A stretch of 41,556 nucleotides of DNA, from positions 1 to 41,556 of the forward strand of contig JAPLSQ010000060.1 in the NCBI GenBank assembly GCA_026398535.1. Direction: 5' to 3'. Under the pieces are notes generated by a model, which had not been told where the DNA came from, did no database searches, and was given only the letters and a program-made list of their open reading frames with translations. This document shows positions 1 to 7,542 of this stretch, piece after piece; position 1 is the stretch's first letter, and every line of letters begins with the position of its first letter. A program made the translations under genes and the position numbers. Source of the stretch: Candidatus Sumerlaeota bacterium (GTDB taxonomy: Bacteria > Sumerlaeota > Sumerlaeia > Sumerlaeales > Sumerlaeaceae).

Positions 1-17
1 CTCATCATGGCATCAGT

Positions 18-56
18 GTCCGTGGTTGTCCGTGGTTGTCCGTTTTGTCCGTGGTT
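18..56. repeat. Short tandem repeat, four units of about 10 bp
   Basis: Units reading GTCCGTGGTT start at 18, 28 and 47. A degenerate 9-bp unit (GTCCGTTTT) starts at 38. The array sits in the 252-bp gene-free stretch ahead of the first gene; I see nothing else there except a possible ribosome-binding site near 235-241. On the other strand the unit reads AACCACGGAC. Its end next to CTGATGCC recalls the left flank of the dispersed repeat at 13569. Comparable short arrays are common in intergenic DNA of Verrucomicrobia- and Planctomycetes-like genomes, but that is recollection and was not checked here. Confidence 0.75.
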
Positions 57-252
57 GCTCATATATTAAACATCAGCCACGCGAAATACACAAAAGCAAA
101 TGAGACGAACCATTGCTGGGAACAAGTTTTCAGGGGAAATTCACCGTCAATAAGGAGTTGAACGCTTGTGCCGGTCGGCGTCCACAATGATCTTGCGCGT
201 GCCGTTTCTCCATGCGCGAATCCCGTAAAATCATGAAAGGGCACGTTTGACC

Positions 253-1395
253 ATGAGACACACATTTTTTCATTTCCGATCGCTTGTTGCCGCGCTCTCA
301 GCCGCGCTGCTTGCGACGCCCGCTGCCGGGGCCGCGCCCGCAAAACAGTTTCGCGGCGTATGGGTGCGCCCCGAGGCGTCGGAAAGCTCAATTGTTCTGC
401 AGCTCGACAACATGAAAAAGGCCGGGTTCAACGCCGTCTACGTCGAAACTTTCTATCACGGCCACACGATTTATCCCAGCAAATACGTGCCCATCCGCCC
501 CGAAATGAAGGGAATGGACTGCCTTGCCTTCTACATCAAGGCGGCGCGCAAGCGCGGCATCCAGGTTCATCCTTGGATCGAGGCGTTCTACTGGGAGGTT
601 GATGTCACCAAGTATCCGAAATTCCCCAAAACGACGCTTTTCGACAACCATCCTGAGTGGAAGGCCCGGTTGCGTGACGGCAGTTCAACTGAGAAGGCTG
701 AGCCGGCGCACATTTTCGCCAGTCCGGCCCACCCCGGCGTGCAGAAGCTCCTGCTTGACTATCTCCAGGAAATCCTCGTCAATTACGATGTTGACGGCAT
801 CAACCTCGACTACATCCGCTGGCCAGGCGGCCCGCCCGACGCTGGCTATGAGGAAAACAGCGTCAATGAGTTCATGAAACTCACCGGCCTCGACGCGAAA
901 AAGATCGTCTTCGACAAGGAAAACGCCGATTGGAAGAAGTGGGTGGAGTACCGTGAAGGCAAAGTCACGGATTTCGTCGGCAAGGTCAAGGAAATGAAAG
1001 ACCGCGTCAAAAAGGGCGCCGTGTTGAGCGCCGCCGTCTTTGCGGGCGCGCCTGATTTGCGGTATTTCGACGCGCGCTTTCAAAACTGGCGCATGATGCT
1101 GGCCAAAGGTTACCTCGACGCCATCGCGCCAATGGTCTACGATGAAAGCCTTGATGGGGTGGAAAAGGGTGTCAAAAACATCCAGATGGAGATCCCGCCA
1201 AAATCGAAAACAGTCCTCCTGCCGATCCTTGCGATCCAAAGGAAGACACTCGATGAATTCAGCGGATCAAAACATCCGCCCATCGCGGCGCAAGTGAAAA
1301 TCCTCGCCAAGCTTGGCCTGAGCGGTTTCAGCGTGTTCTGCTACGAGTGGGTGATTGACAGCGCGGAGGGGCTGGACCTGTTTAAGATGCCATGA
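253..1395 (+). CDS. Secreted GHL10-type glycoside hydrolase-like protein (DUF187 family)
   Basis: Predicted exported protein of 380 residues with a signal peptide (about residues 1-28, ending near AGAAPA). The rest is a TIM-barrel of the glycosyl-hydrolase-like 10 family: FRGVWVRPE near residue 33, a FNAVYVETFYHG strand, the HPWIEAFYW motif, and DGINLDYIRWPGG, whose Asp near residue 186 is a candidate catalytic acid. Family members are exported and are thought to act on polysaccharide or peptidoglycan-like glycans; the substrate here is unknown. ATG 253 gives a clean signal peptide with AAAGGG 11 nt upstream. A TTG at 247, 5 nt from the same AAAGGG, is an in-frame alternative adding two residues. 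The 3' end overlaps the convergent glycosyltransferase by 14 bp. Confidence 0.85.
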   Translation: MRHTFFHFRSLVAALSAALLATPAAGAAPAKQFRGVWVRPEASESSIVLQLDNMKKAGFNAVYVETFYHGHTIYPSKYVPIRPEMKGMDCLAFYIKAARKRGIQVHPWIEAFYWEVDVTKYPKFPKTTLFDNHPEWKARLRDGSSTEKAEPAHIFASPAHPGVQKLLLDYLQEILVNYDVDGINLDYIRWPGGPPDAGYEENSVNEFMKLTGLDAKKIVFDKENADWKKWVEYREGKVTDFVGKVKEMKDRVKKGAVLSAAVFAGAPDLRYFDARFQNWRMMLAKGYLDAIAPMVYDESLDGVEKGVKNIQMEIPPKSKTVLLPILAIQRKTLDEFSGSKHPPIAAQVKILAKLGLSGFSVFCYEWVIDSAEGLDLFKMP

Positions 1396-2455
1396 AAAAT
1401 TCGCGCATGCGCGCTTCGATGGATGCGCGGGTGAACAGAACGCAACGCGCGCGCTGGGCATCGATGATGTGCTGATACAGCGCGGGATCAGTCATGAGCC
1501 GGCGGGCCGACTCGGCATACATCGCCGGGTCATCCTCCCCGATGACAAGCCCCCCTCCACCAAGCGTTTCCGGCACGGCGCCATGCGCCGACGCGATGAC
1601 CGGCAGTCCGCTGAACATGCATTCGGCCAGCGGCACACAGAAACCCTCGTGCAGGCTCGGGCAAAAGTAGACATCCGCACCGGCGTATTCCCGCGCAAGC
1701 GCCTCATCGGTCAGCTTTCCCATGAATTCGATGCCGGCGATTTTTTGTGATTCAACATACCGCGTCAGAGAAGCGGCGTATTCCGGCGCCTCGCCGGAGC
1801 CGCCCACAATGCGCAATCGCGCCGGCCCGAACGCGCGCTGGTAGAGCGCGGCGGCCTCGATGGCCATACCGAAACGCTTGTGGGGCAGGATGCGCCCCAC
1901 ACACAGAAACCGCGCCGTGCGGTCCCCCGCCGCGCCGCGCGGACGATCACGCGCGGCGGCCTCGAACAGGCTCTGCCGGTCATTGCCCAAGGCGATGGAC
2001 ATGACGCCTGTGCGCGTAAAACCCGCCTTTTCCAGATCACGGCGGTTATACTCGCTGTCCGCGAGCGCCAGATCGCACGCTTCCGCCAGATCGCGCAGTT
2101 GCCGCAAACCCCGCTGGGAGCGTGCCGCCAGCGCGGGAGCCTCCGCAAGCGCTTCCGGCGGCGCGATGTTATGGTAGATGAGAATTTTCCGCGCCGCCTG
2201 ATGACGGATGAAGGCTTCCGCCGCGTCACAACCCGTCGAGTGATGATAGACAAGAACATCACCCTCTTGCGCGCGCGCGCTCATCCGGCCAAGCCCCGAA
2301 GCCCGCGACGCGGCGCGCCCCGCCGCCATTTGCGCGAATATAAGCGAAACGAAGCCCCACGACTTCCAAACATCCTGCAGCAGCAGCGTGTAAGAGCTTA
2401 TCGCGTCGCCATCGGCAAGTGTTGGCACAATTTGATGAATGGCATGACATTTCAT
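1382..2455 (-). CDS. GT4-family glycosyltransferase
   Basis: Retaining GT-B glycosyltransferase, 357 residues, no signal peptide or membrane segment, so cytoplasmic. The N-terminal half starts with HAIHQIVPTLADGDAI, a form typical of one GT4 subgroup. The C-terminal donor-binding half has FLCVGRILPHKRF (beta-strand and basic phosphate-binding residues), a G-G-S-G turn, and the E-x7-E motif HEGFCVPLAE followed by GLPVIAS. GT4 enzymes usually transfer a sugar from a nucleotide donor to lipopolysaccharide, capsule or glycolipid; the acceptor cannot be told. ATG 2455 is preferred over a TTG 21 nt upstream because the family N-terminus begins there. It is divergent from ribonuclease E/G. Confidence 0.85.
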   Translation of the reverse strand: MKCHAIHQIVPTLADGDAISSYTLLLQDVWKSWGFVSLIFAQMAAGRAASRASGLGRMSARAQEGDVLVYHHSTGCDAAEAFIRHQAARKILIYHNIAPPEALAEAPALAARSQRGLRQLRDLAEACDLALADSEYNRRDLEKAGFTRTGVMSIALGNDRQSLFEAAARDRPRGAAGDRTARFLCVGRILPHKRFGMAIEAAALYQRAFGPARLRIVGGSGEAPEYAASLTRYVESQKIAGIEFMGKLTDEALAREYAGADVYFCPSLHEGFCVPLAECMFSGLPVIASAHGAVPETLGGGGLVIGEDDPAMYAESARRLMTDPALYQHIIDAQRARCVLFTRASIEARMREFFMAS

Positions 2456-2688
2456 TCTTGATTCTTGCGATTTCAAGGGTGTTGTTGTTGTAAATATAAT
2501 CGTGCTCTAAAAACGCGATTGGAATTTTCATCCGCGCAAAATATAGTTCATTGCGGAAAAGCTCGCATTAGCAAGCCGCAAAACCGCGCGACCGTACAGC
2601 AAGCCCGGCAACTTGGACAGCTTGCGATAAACACCCCGGCGTAAGACGCCGATGGTCAATATTGTGGCAAGGGTCAACCCATTTACCA
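2456..2688. promoter_or_regulatory. Divergent intergenic region upstream of RNase E/G
   Basis: This 233-bp gap separates the glycosyltransferase from rne. A TATAAT hexamer lies at 2495-2500 on the plus strand, with only a weak -35 (TTCAAG, 2472-2477). A small perfect stem, CGGCGT-aag-ACGCCG, lies at 2637-2651, 37 bp before the rne start. A leader of about 180 nt with a hairpin would fit the known autoregulation of RNase E through its own 5' UTR in Escherichia coli, but nothing here proves that. Confidence 0.3.
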
Positions 2689-5600
2689 ATGAAAAAAGTT
2701 TTGATTAATGTTGAGGATCGCGAACTTAGAGTGGCCATCCTTGAAGACGATCAACTCCACGAACTCTATATCGAATCGCTTGACGACAAGACGATTCTGA
2801 ACAACATTTACAAAGGGCGCATCGAGGGCATCATCCCCGGATTGAAGGCGGTGTTTGTCAACATCGGCTTCGAACGCAACGCATTTCTGCATTTCGACGA
2901 TATCCGTCCCGATCTGCTCATGCCCTACAAACCCGAAACTGCCCCGGAAACAGCGGAGAAGGCGTCAAGGGATGAAACCGCGGCCTTGCAAGGCGGGGAA
3001 TACCAGCCCACGCAGGAGGAACTTGAGGTTGTGGCTGAAATGACCGCGCCCGAGGAAAACGCGGCGGCGGAAGAAATTATCGCCAATCAGGGCGAAATGG
3101 CGCCTGAACAGGCGGCCGAACAGCAACCCGCGCGCAAACGCAGACGCCGCGGTCGTCGCGGCGGCCGCCGCGTCGCTGCCGCCGCTGCGGCAGCGGCAGC
3201 GGCAACAGATGGAGCCACCGAAGCCTCACCCAGCGGGGAGGCCGCCATGCCCCCGCAGGATCAACAGCCCGTTCTTGAGCAGGCGCCGCCAGACGAAGAA
3301 CAGCCCCCACAAATCGAGGCTTCCTATCAGCTCCAGCAACCGCAGGGACGCCAACAAGGCAAACAGCATCAGCAACAACGCCAGAGACGCGATCGTTTCC
3401 AGCCTCAAAAACCCATGGCCGCCATCGCGCCCAATCTTCTTCCGCCGACATACCAGCGCGGCGCACACGGGACACGCGCCGTGACCAACCCGTATGATGT
3501 CTATACGCCTTACTCCACCCCTCCCGCGGCCGGACGCCAGAGAAGATACGGCAAACAGCAAAACCAATGGATGCCCACACCGGGATCACTGCCGGACAAC
3601 ATTGATCCCGCACTCGATTCCCAGGAAGATTTTTTTCCGCCGCCCAATCCAAATGAAATCCAACCGGCGGGTTGCCATCCCGATGACCATCAGCCTGGCT
3701 TTGCCCACGGCAATGAAATGCCAGACGGTTATATCGATGAAGAATATGAAGGCCCGGCGCCCGGAAATGAAAAGGAGCGCTACCTCACTCAACAACCGGC
3801 GCCCAAATCGCGTTCCGACGGACACGGCAAACAGCGCAAACGCCACCACCGGCGCAACCGTAACCGCAACCGTTCCATGAGACGGCGCGGTCCCGCATAC
3901 TATGCTGTGCGCCGTAAAGAACCGGCCGAGGAACAGAGCGAAAAAAACGCGAAGAAGACACGAAGCTCTTCGCCCAAGAAGGCTTCATCAGAAACAGATT
4001 CACCAAAGACGCTAAAAGCGGCGAAAACAAAAGCGGCGAAAAAACCGGCCGCATCCGCCGCCGCGCCGAAACAAAAAGCGGCGACCGCCACGCATGATGC
4101 GGTCCCGCCGCCGGCAACTGCAGAAAAGACCACCGCCGAACCGGCGCCACAAACATCCCGCCGCCGCAAAAAAGAGCCCGAAACCAAAACGCCGCCTTCA
4201 GTTCAACCGGCTGAGATTGTGGCGCAACCGGAACCGGTTCAAGCTACGCCCGCGGATTCTGTTGCTCATGCATCCGAAGCGGTTCCGATGGTTGAGCCGA
4301 CGGAGGAGAAAGCGGGAGCGACGCCCCCTCCTGCCGCTCCGAAACGGCGCACGGCACGCAAAACCGCTGTGCGCGCGGCTGAGGCGCCCGCAATTGAAAC
4401 AACCCCACCGCCTGAATACGCCGAGGCGGACATGAAAGCGCCGCCCGAGACACAGGAACCCTCTCCCGTTGCCGCGGCACAACCGGCAACGCCCCCTTCC
4501 CCCGCACGCGTTCAAAAGCCGCCACAACCTCCCCGGCGCCGAGGCGGCCGTCATCCGCAACGCCCCTCCCAGCAACGCCCCCCGCAACAACGCCACGAAC
4601 GTCCGCGACCAATGCCCGTCCCTGAGGCCTTGAAAAAGGGCGACGAAATCATGATTCAGGTCATCAAGGAAGAAATCGGCCTCAAGGGCGCCCGAATATC
4701 GACTTATCTTTCCATCCCCGGGCGCTATCTCGTTCTTTTGCCCCATGCCGAGGAAGGCGGCGTCTCGCGCAAGGTCGAAAACATCTACGAGCGCAAACGC
4801 TTAAAGCATCTTCTGCATGAAATCCGGCAGGATCTGGATGCCGACAACGTTGGCTTCATCGTCCGTACTGCGGGTGTCGACCGCGAAGAGAGCGAAATCC
4901 GCAACGATGTGGAGTTCCTGCTTGGGGAATGGAACCGCGCCAAAAGCAATTACACCCAGTGCCAACCCACCAAGATCGTCTATGATGACAGCGATATTCT
5001 CTACAGGCTTGCCCGCGACGTTTTCGACGAGAACATCTCCGAAATTCTTATCGACTCTCCCGCCGAAGCCGAGCATCTGAAATCAATCCTTGGCAAACTC
5101 ATCCCGGGACTCGTCGACAAGGTCAAGCTTTATAACGAACCCGAGAATCTGTTCCATCGTTACCAGGTCGAAAAGCAGATACAGAAAGCCGGCCGCCGCA
5201 AGGTCTGGCTCAAGAGCGGCGGCTACATCATCATCGACGAGGCCGAAGCGCTCACCGCCATTGATGTGAACACGGGGAAATTCATCGGCAAGGACGACCA
5301 GGAGAAGATGATCCTGAAGACGAACATGGAAGCGGCCCGCACCATCTCGCGCGAGCTGAAACTGCGCGACATCGGCGGACTGATCGTCATCGATTTCATC
5401 GACATGCGTGACCCGCGAAACCGCGAAACCCTGCTCAATGAGTTCCGCAATTATCTCAAGCGCGACCGCTCAAAGACATCCGTCTCAGACATCAGCGAGT
5501 TCGGGCTTGTGGAAATGACGCGCAAACGCGTGCGCAAGAGCCTGCGCAAAACCATCTTCACCGATTGCCCATACTGCCAGGGCGCGGGAGTCGTGCTCAA

Positions 5601-5880
5601 CGAGCAGCAGATCTGGCTTCACATCAAGCACGAAATCACCCGCCTGCTCGAGGATCCGAATCCTCCCGCCGCGCTCAACATCGTCGTTAATCCCAAAATC
5701 CGCGCGCACATCGACCAGAATTATCGCGACGCCCTCAAACGCTTCGAACAAAAATACGGCGTCGAAATCAAAATCGGCATGAACGATGTCTTCCACGTCG
5801 AGGTCTACGCTATTGACAAAATCGCACGGGATGACGCGTCCAAGGTCGAACAATCCGCCGTCGACGAACAGGGGAATTAG
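2689..5880 (+). CDS. rne: Ribonuclease E/G with a very large low-complexity insertion in the S1 domain
   Basis: Single-strand-specific endoribonuclease of the RNase E/G family, 1063 residues, cytoplasmic, expected to act in mRNA decay and rRNA processing. Residues 1-72 are the N-terminal and first S1 strands (MKKVLINVEDRE, then YKGRIEGIIPGLKAVFVNIG). The S1 domain resumes near residue 645 (KKGDEIMIQVIKEE). Between them lie about 565 residues rich in Pro, Ala, Gln, Lys and Arg, with RNA-binding-like Arg clusters (RKRRRRGRRGGRR, KRHHRRNRNRNR). The DNase I-like catalytic core is intact: Asp859 in AIDVNTG and Asp902/Asp905 in VIDFIDM. The zinc-link CPYCQGAG has Cys960 and Cys963. ATG 2689 starts the family N-terminus; the nearest purine-rich site (AAGGG, 15 nt away) is distant. 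Confidence 0.93.
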   Translation: MKKVLINVEDRELRVAILEDDQLHELYIESLDDKTILNNIYKGRIEGIIPGLKAVFVNIGFERNAFLHFDDIRPDLLMPYKPETAPETAEKASRDETAALQGGEYQPTQEELEVVAEMTAPEENAAAEEIIANQGEMAPEQAAEQQPARKRRRRGRRGGRRVAAAAAAAAAATDGATEASPSGEAAMPPQDQQPVLEQAPPDEEQPPQIEASYQLQQPQGRQQGKQHQQQRQRRDRFQPQKPMAAIAPNLLPPTYQRGAHGTRAVTNPYDVYTPYSTPPAAGRQRRYGKQQNQWMPTPGSLPDNIDPALDSQEDFFPPPNPNEIQPAGCHPDDHQPGFAHGNEMPDGYIDEEYEGPAPGNEKERYLTQQPAPKSRSDGHGKQRKRHHRRNRNRNRSMRRRGPAYYAVRRKEPAEEQSEKNAKKTRSSSPKKASSETDSPKTLKAAKTKAAKKPAASAAAPKQKAATATHDAVPPPATAEKTTAEPAPQTSRRRKKEPETKTPPSVQPAEIVAQPEPVQATPADSVAHASEAVPMVEPTEEKAGATPPPAAPKRRTARKTAVRAAEAPAIETTPPPEYAEADMKAPPETQEPSPVAAAQPATPPSPARVQKPPQPPRRRGGRHPQRPSQQRPPQQRHERPRPMPVPEALKKGDEIMIQVIKEEIGLKGARISTYLSIPGRYLVLLPHAEEGGVSRKVENIYERKRLKHLLHEIRQDLDADNVGFIVRTAGVDREESEIRNDVEFLLGEWNRAKSNYTQCQPTKIVYDDSDILYRLARDVFDENISEILIDSPAEAEHLKSILGKLIPGLVDKVKLYNEPENLFHRYQVEKQIQKAGRRKVWLKSGGYIIIDEAEALTAIDVNTGKFIGKDDQEKMILKTNMEAARTISRELKLRDIGGLIVIDFIDMRDPRNRETLLNEFRNYLKRDRSKTSVSDISEFGLVEMTRKRVRKSLRKTIFTDCPYCQGAGVVLNEQQIWLHIKHEITRLLEDPNPPAALNIVVNPKIRAHIDQNYRDALKRFEQKYGVEIKIGMNDVFHVEVYAIDKIARDDASKVEQSAVDEQGN

Positions 5881-5952
5881 GGTTCACCGCCTTTCCACAG
5901 GCGCTCCCGGACGCGCGGTCATCGCCGCCCGATGCATGAGGACCACGGCAAC

Positions 5953-7362
5953 ATGGCGTTAAATTCCGAACCGGCGAAATATCATGGCGGGTTGATTGGA
6001 GCCAATTGGAATGACGCCCGCCCGCGCGCCTGGGCGGCGCGAGATTATGCGGCCATGTTGCGCGAAACAATGTGTTATGTGGCGGACAGGCAGGAGAGGG
6101 ATTCCTCCTGCCCGTGGCTCGACATGAAGTTCGATATCATCACGGGGCGGGATTTCCCTGATGACGATCCCGTTCGCGGCAAAGGAACTGTCTGCGGGTG
6201 GGTGCAGGGGAGGGCTCTCGAATCTCTGGCCGGACACGCCGCATGGCTCGAATCCGCCGCGGCGGACGAGAGCAAAGCGCTGGCCGCGCGGCTCGACAAC
6301 ATCATGCGGAAGTTGCTCGTGAACCTCCGTCGCGTGCGCGCCATGAACTCCGGCCACCTGTTCTTCTTCATGACACCCGAAGGCCATCCATTCAGCCTCG
6401 ATGCGGATCAACACAGAAAGCCCATTTGGCTCGATGCGCAGTCGCCTGTCAATTTCAGCGACATCTTCGGCGCGAAGGGAATGTGCGCGGCGGCGCGCCG
6501 CCTTGGCGATAAGGAAGCCGGGCGCGAGGCACGGGACTGGCTGGATCAAATCATGCGGGCGCTATGGAATGGGGAGATTGTCAGCGACCAGCAGGCGCTC
6601 GATACCACAAACCCCGTCACCCCCGTGCCGGGCCGGCACACCCAGGCGCCGTTCATGCTCATGATCGGCGCGGCCGCCCAGTGCGCCGCCCTGGATCAAA
6701 ACGCGGAATCAATCCAGGCGGGGTTGCGCATCATCCAATATCTACTCGACAAACACACAAATCTTCCCGGCCGTTTTGAGTGGATGCGCCCATGGCTGTT
6801 CTGGGAATTCATCGGCGACGATGGCGAGCCATACAGGAGCGAAGGCAGAATACTGAGCGATCCGGGACACGCCCTTGAATTCGCGGGATTGGCGCTGAAA
6901 TTCACTGGCATCGCGAAAAAATGTCGCGGGAACACCGAACGTCGGCTCGGCAAAATTCACGCCGTCGAGAAAACGATGATCCGCGTCATCCAAGCTAATT
7001 ATGAAAATGGCGTGCAGCCTGCCGGCGGCATCTGCAAACTAACCGACCTGCTTGCGGACAAACCGGTCAACAGCGACATGCCCTGGTGGAGCCTGCCCGA
7101 GGCGATGCGCGCCGCGCTCCATGGCGCATTGGCCGCCGATGAACCATCCCTGCGCGGCATGTGCCTGAGGATCCACGCCCGCTGCCACGACGCGTTCGCC
7201 GCGCATTATGTTCGGCCAGACAGGTATTTTATGGCCGTCCAAACACGCTCCGCCGACGGCCGCGTGGCGCAGGTCATCCCCGCCACCGCCGACGCCGATC
7301 CCGGCTACCACACGGGACTGTGCCTTATCGACTGCCTGAGGCTGATGAGCGAACTGACATAA
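5953..7362 (+). CDS. AGE-family (N-acylglucosamine 2-epimerase-like) sugar isomerase
   Basis: Protein of 469 residues with the look of an (alpha/alpha)6-barrel sugar isomerase. It has repeated helical pairs with WVQGRALESLAGH, SDIFGAKGMCAAARR, and the family-like motif DPGHALEFAGLALKF, whose His would be a catalytic base in AGE/cellobiose-epimerase relatives. It has no signal peptide. AGE proteins interconvert GlcNAc/ManNAc, glucose/mannose or act at reducing ends of disaccharides; which one is unclear. ATG 5953 is chosen because GAGGA lies 10 nt upstream; ATG 5932 is possible. It sits 72 bp after rne and is followed by a GH44 gene on the same strand, which fits a glycan-processing role. Confidence 0.7.
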   Translation: MALNSEPAKYHGGLIGANWNDARPRAWAARDYAAMLRETMCYVADRQERDSSCPWLDMKFDIITGRDFPDDDPVRGKGTVCGWVQGRALESLAGHAAWLESAAADESKALAARLDNIMRKLLVNLRRVRAMNSGHLFFFMTPEGHPFSLDADQHRKPIWLDAQSPVNFSDIFGAKGMCAAARRLGDKEAGREARDWLDQIMRALWNGEIVSDQQALDTTNPVTPVPGRHTQAPFMLMIGAAAQCAALDQNAESIQAGLRIIQYLLDKHTNLPGRFEWMRPWLFWEFIGDDGEPYRSEGRILSDPGHALEFAGLALKFTGIAKKCRGNTERRLGKIHAVEKTMIRVIQANYENGVQPAGGICKLTDLLADKPVNSDMPWWSLPEAMRAALHGALAADEPSLRGMCLRIHARCHDAFAAHYVRPDRYFMAVQTRSADGRVAQVIPATADADPGYHTGLCLIDCLRLMSELT

Positions 7363-7481
7363 GACAGGAGTAGGGCTAGTATCGCCTCCCGTCCGGGCGC
7401 GCCCAAACCCCAGCCGGGAGCGTGTGTTCTCACGCGCAAAATGCCGGTTGCTCAACGTCGCCCAGCATCATTTGCGAAAAT

Positions 7482-7510
7482 GTTTCATGTGGCGAAGTCT
7501 ATCATATAAT
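7482..7510 (+). promoter_or_regulatory. Candidate sigma70-type promoter for the GH44 gene
   Basis: A perfect TATAAT (7505-7510) follows a weak GTTTCA (7482-7487, three of six consensus bases) with 17-bp spacing. The GH44 start codon lies 32 bp after the -10 box, with AAGGA in between (7523-7527). The 180-bp gap before it also has a GC-rich perfect palindrome at 7395-7404 without a T-run. Confidence 0.45.
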
Positions 7511-7542
7511 ACGAACAGGCATAAGGAAAGCAGTGAAATCAT

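Noticed and set aside
2911..4610. Possibility that the RNase E/G insertion is a separate gene or a frameshift product
   Set aside because: The frame is continuous from the S1 start to the catalytic core with no stop, and the composition is typical of disordered linkers.
7395..7404. Perfect palindrome GGGCGCGCCC in the gap before the GH44 gene
   Set aside because: Short all-GC palindromes are expected at this base composition. There is no T-run and no recurrence, so it is not called a terminator.
7481..7496. TGTTTCATGTGG resembling a parS half-site
   Set aside because: Only the left half matches the parS consensus and the right half is absent; no parA or parB is nearby. It overlaps a likely -35 box.
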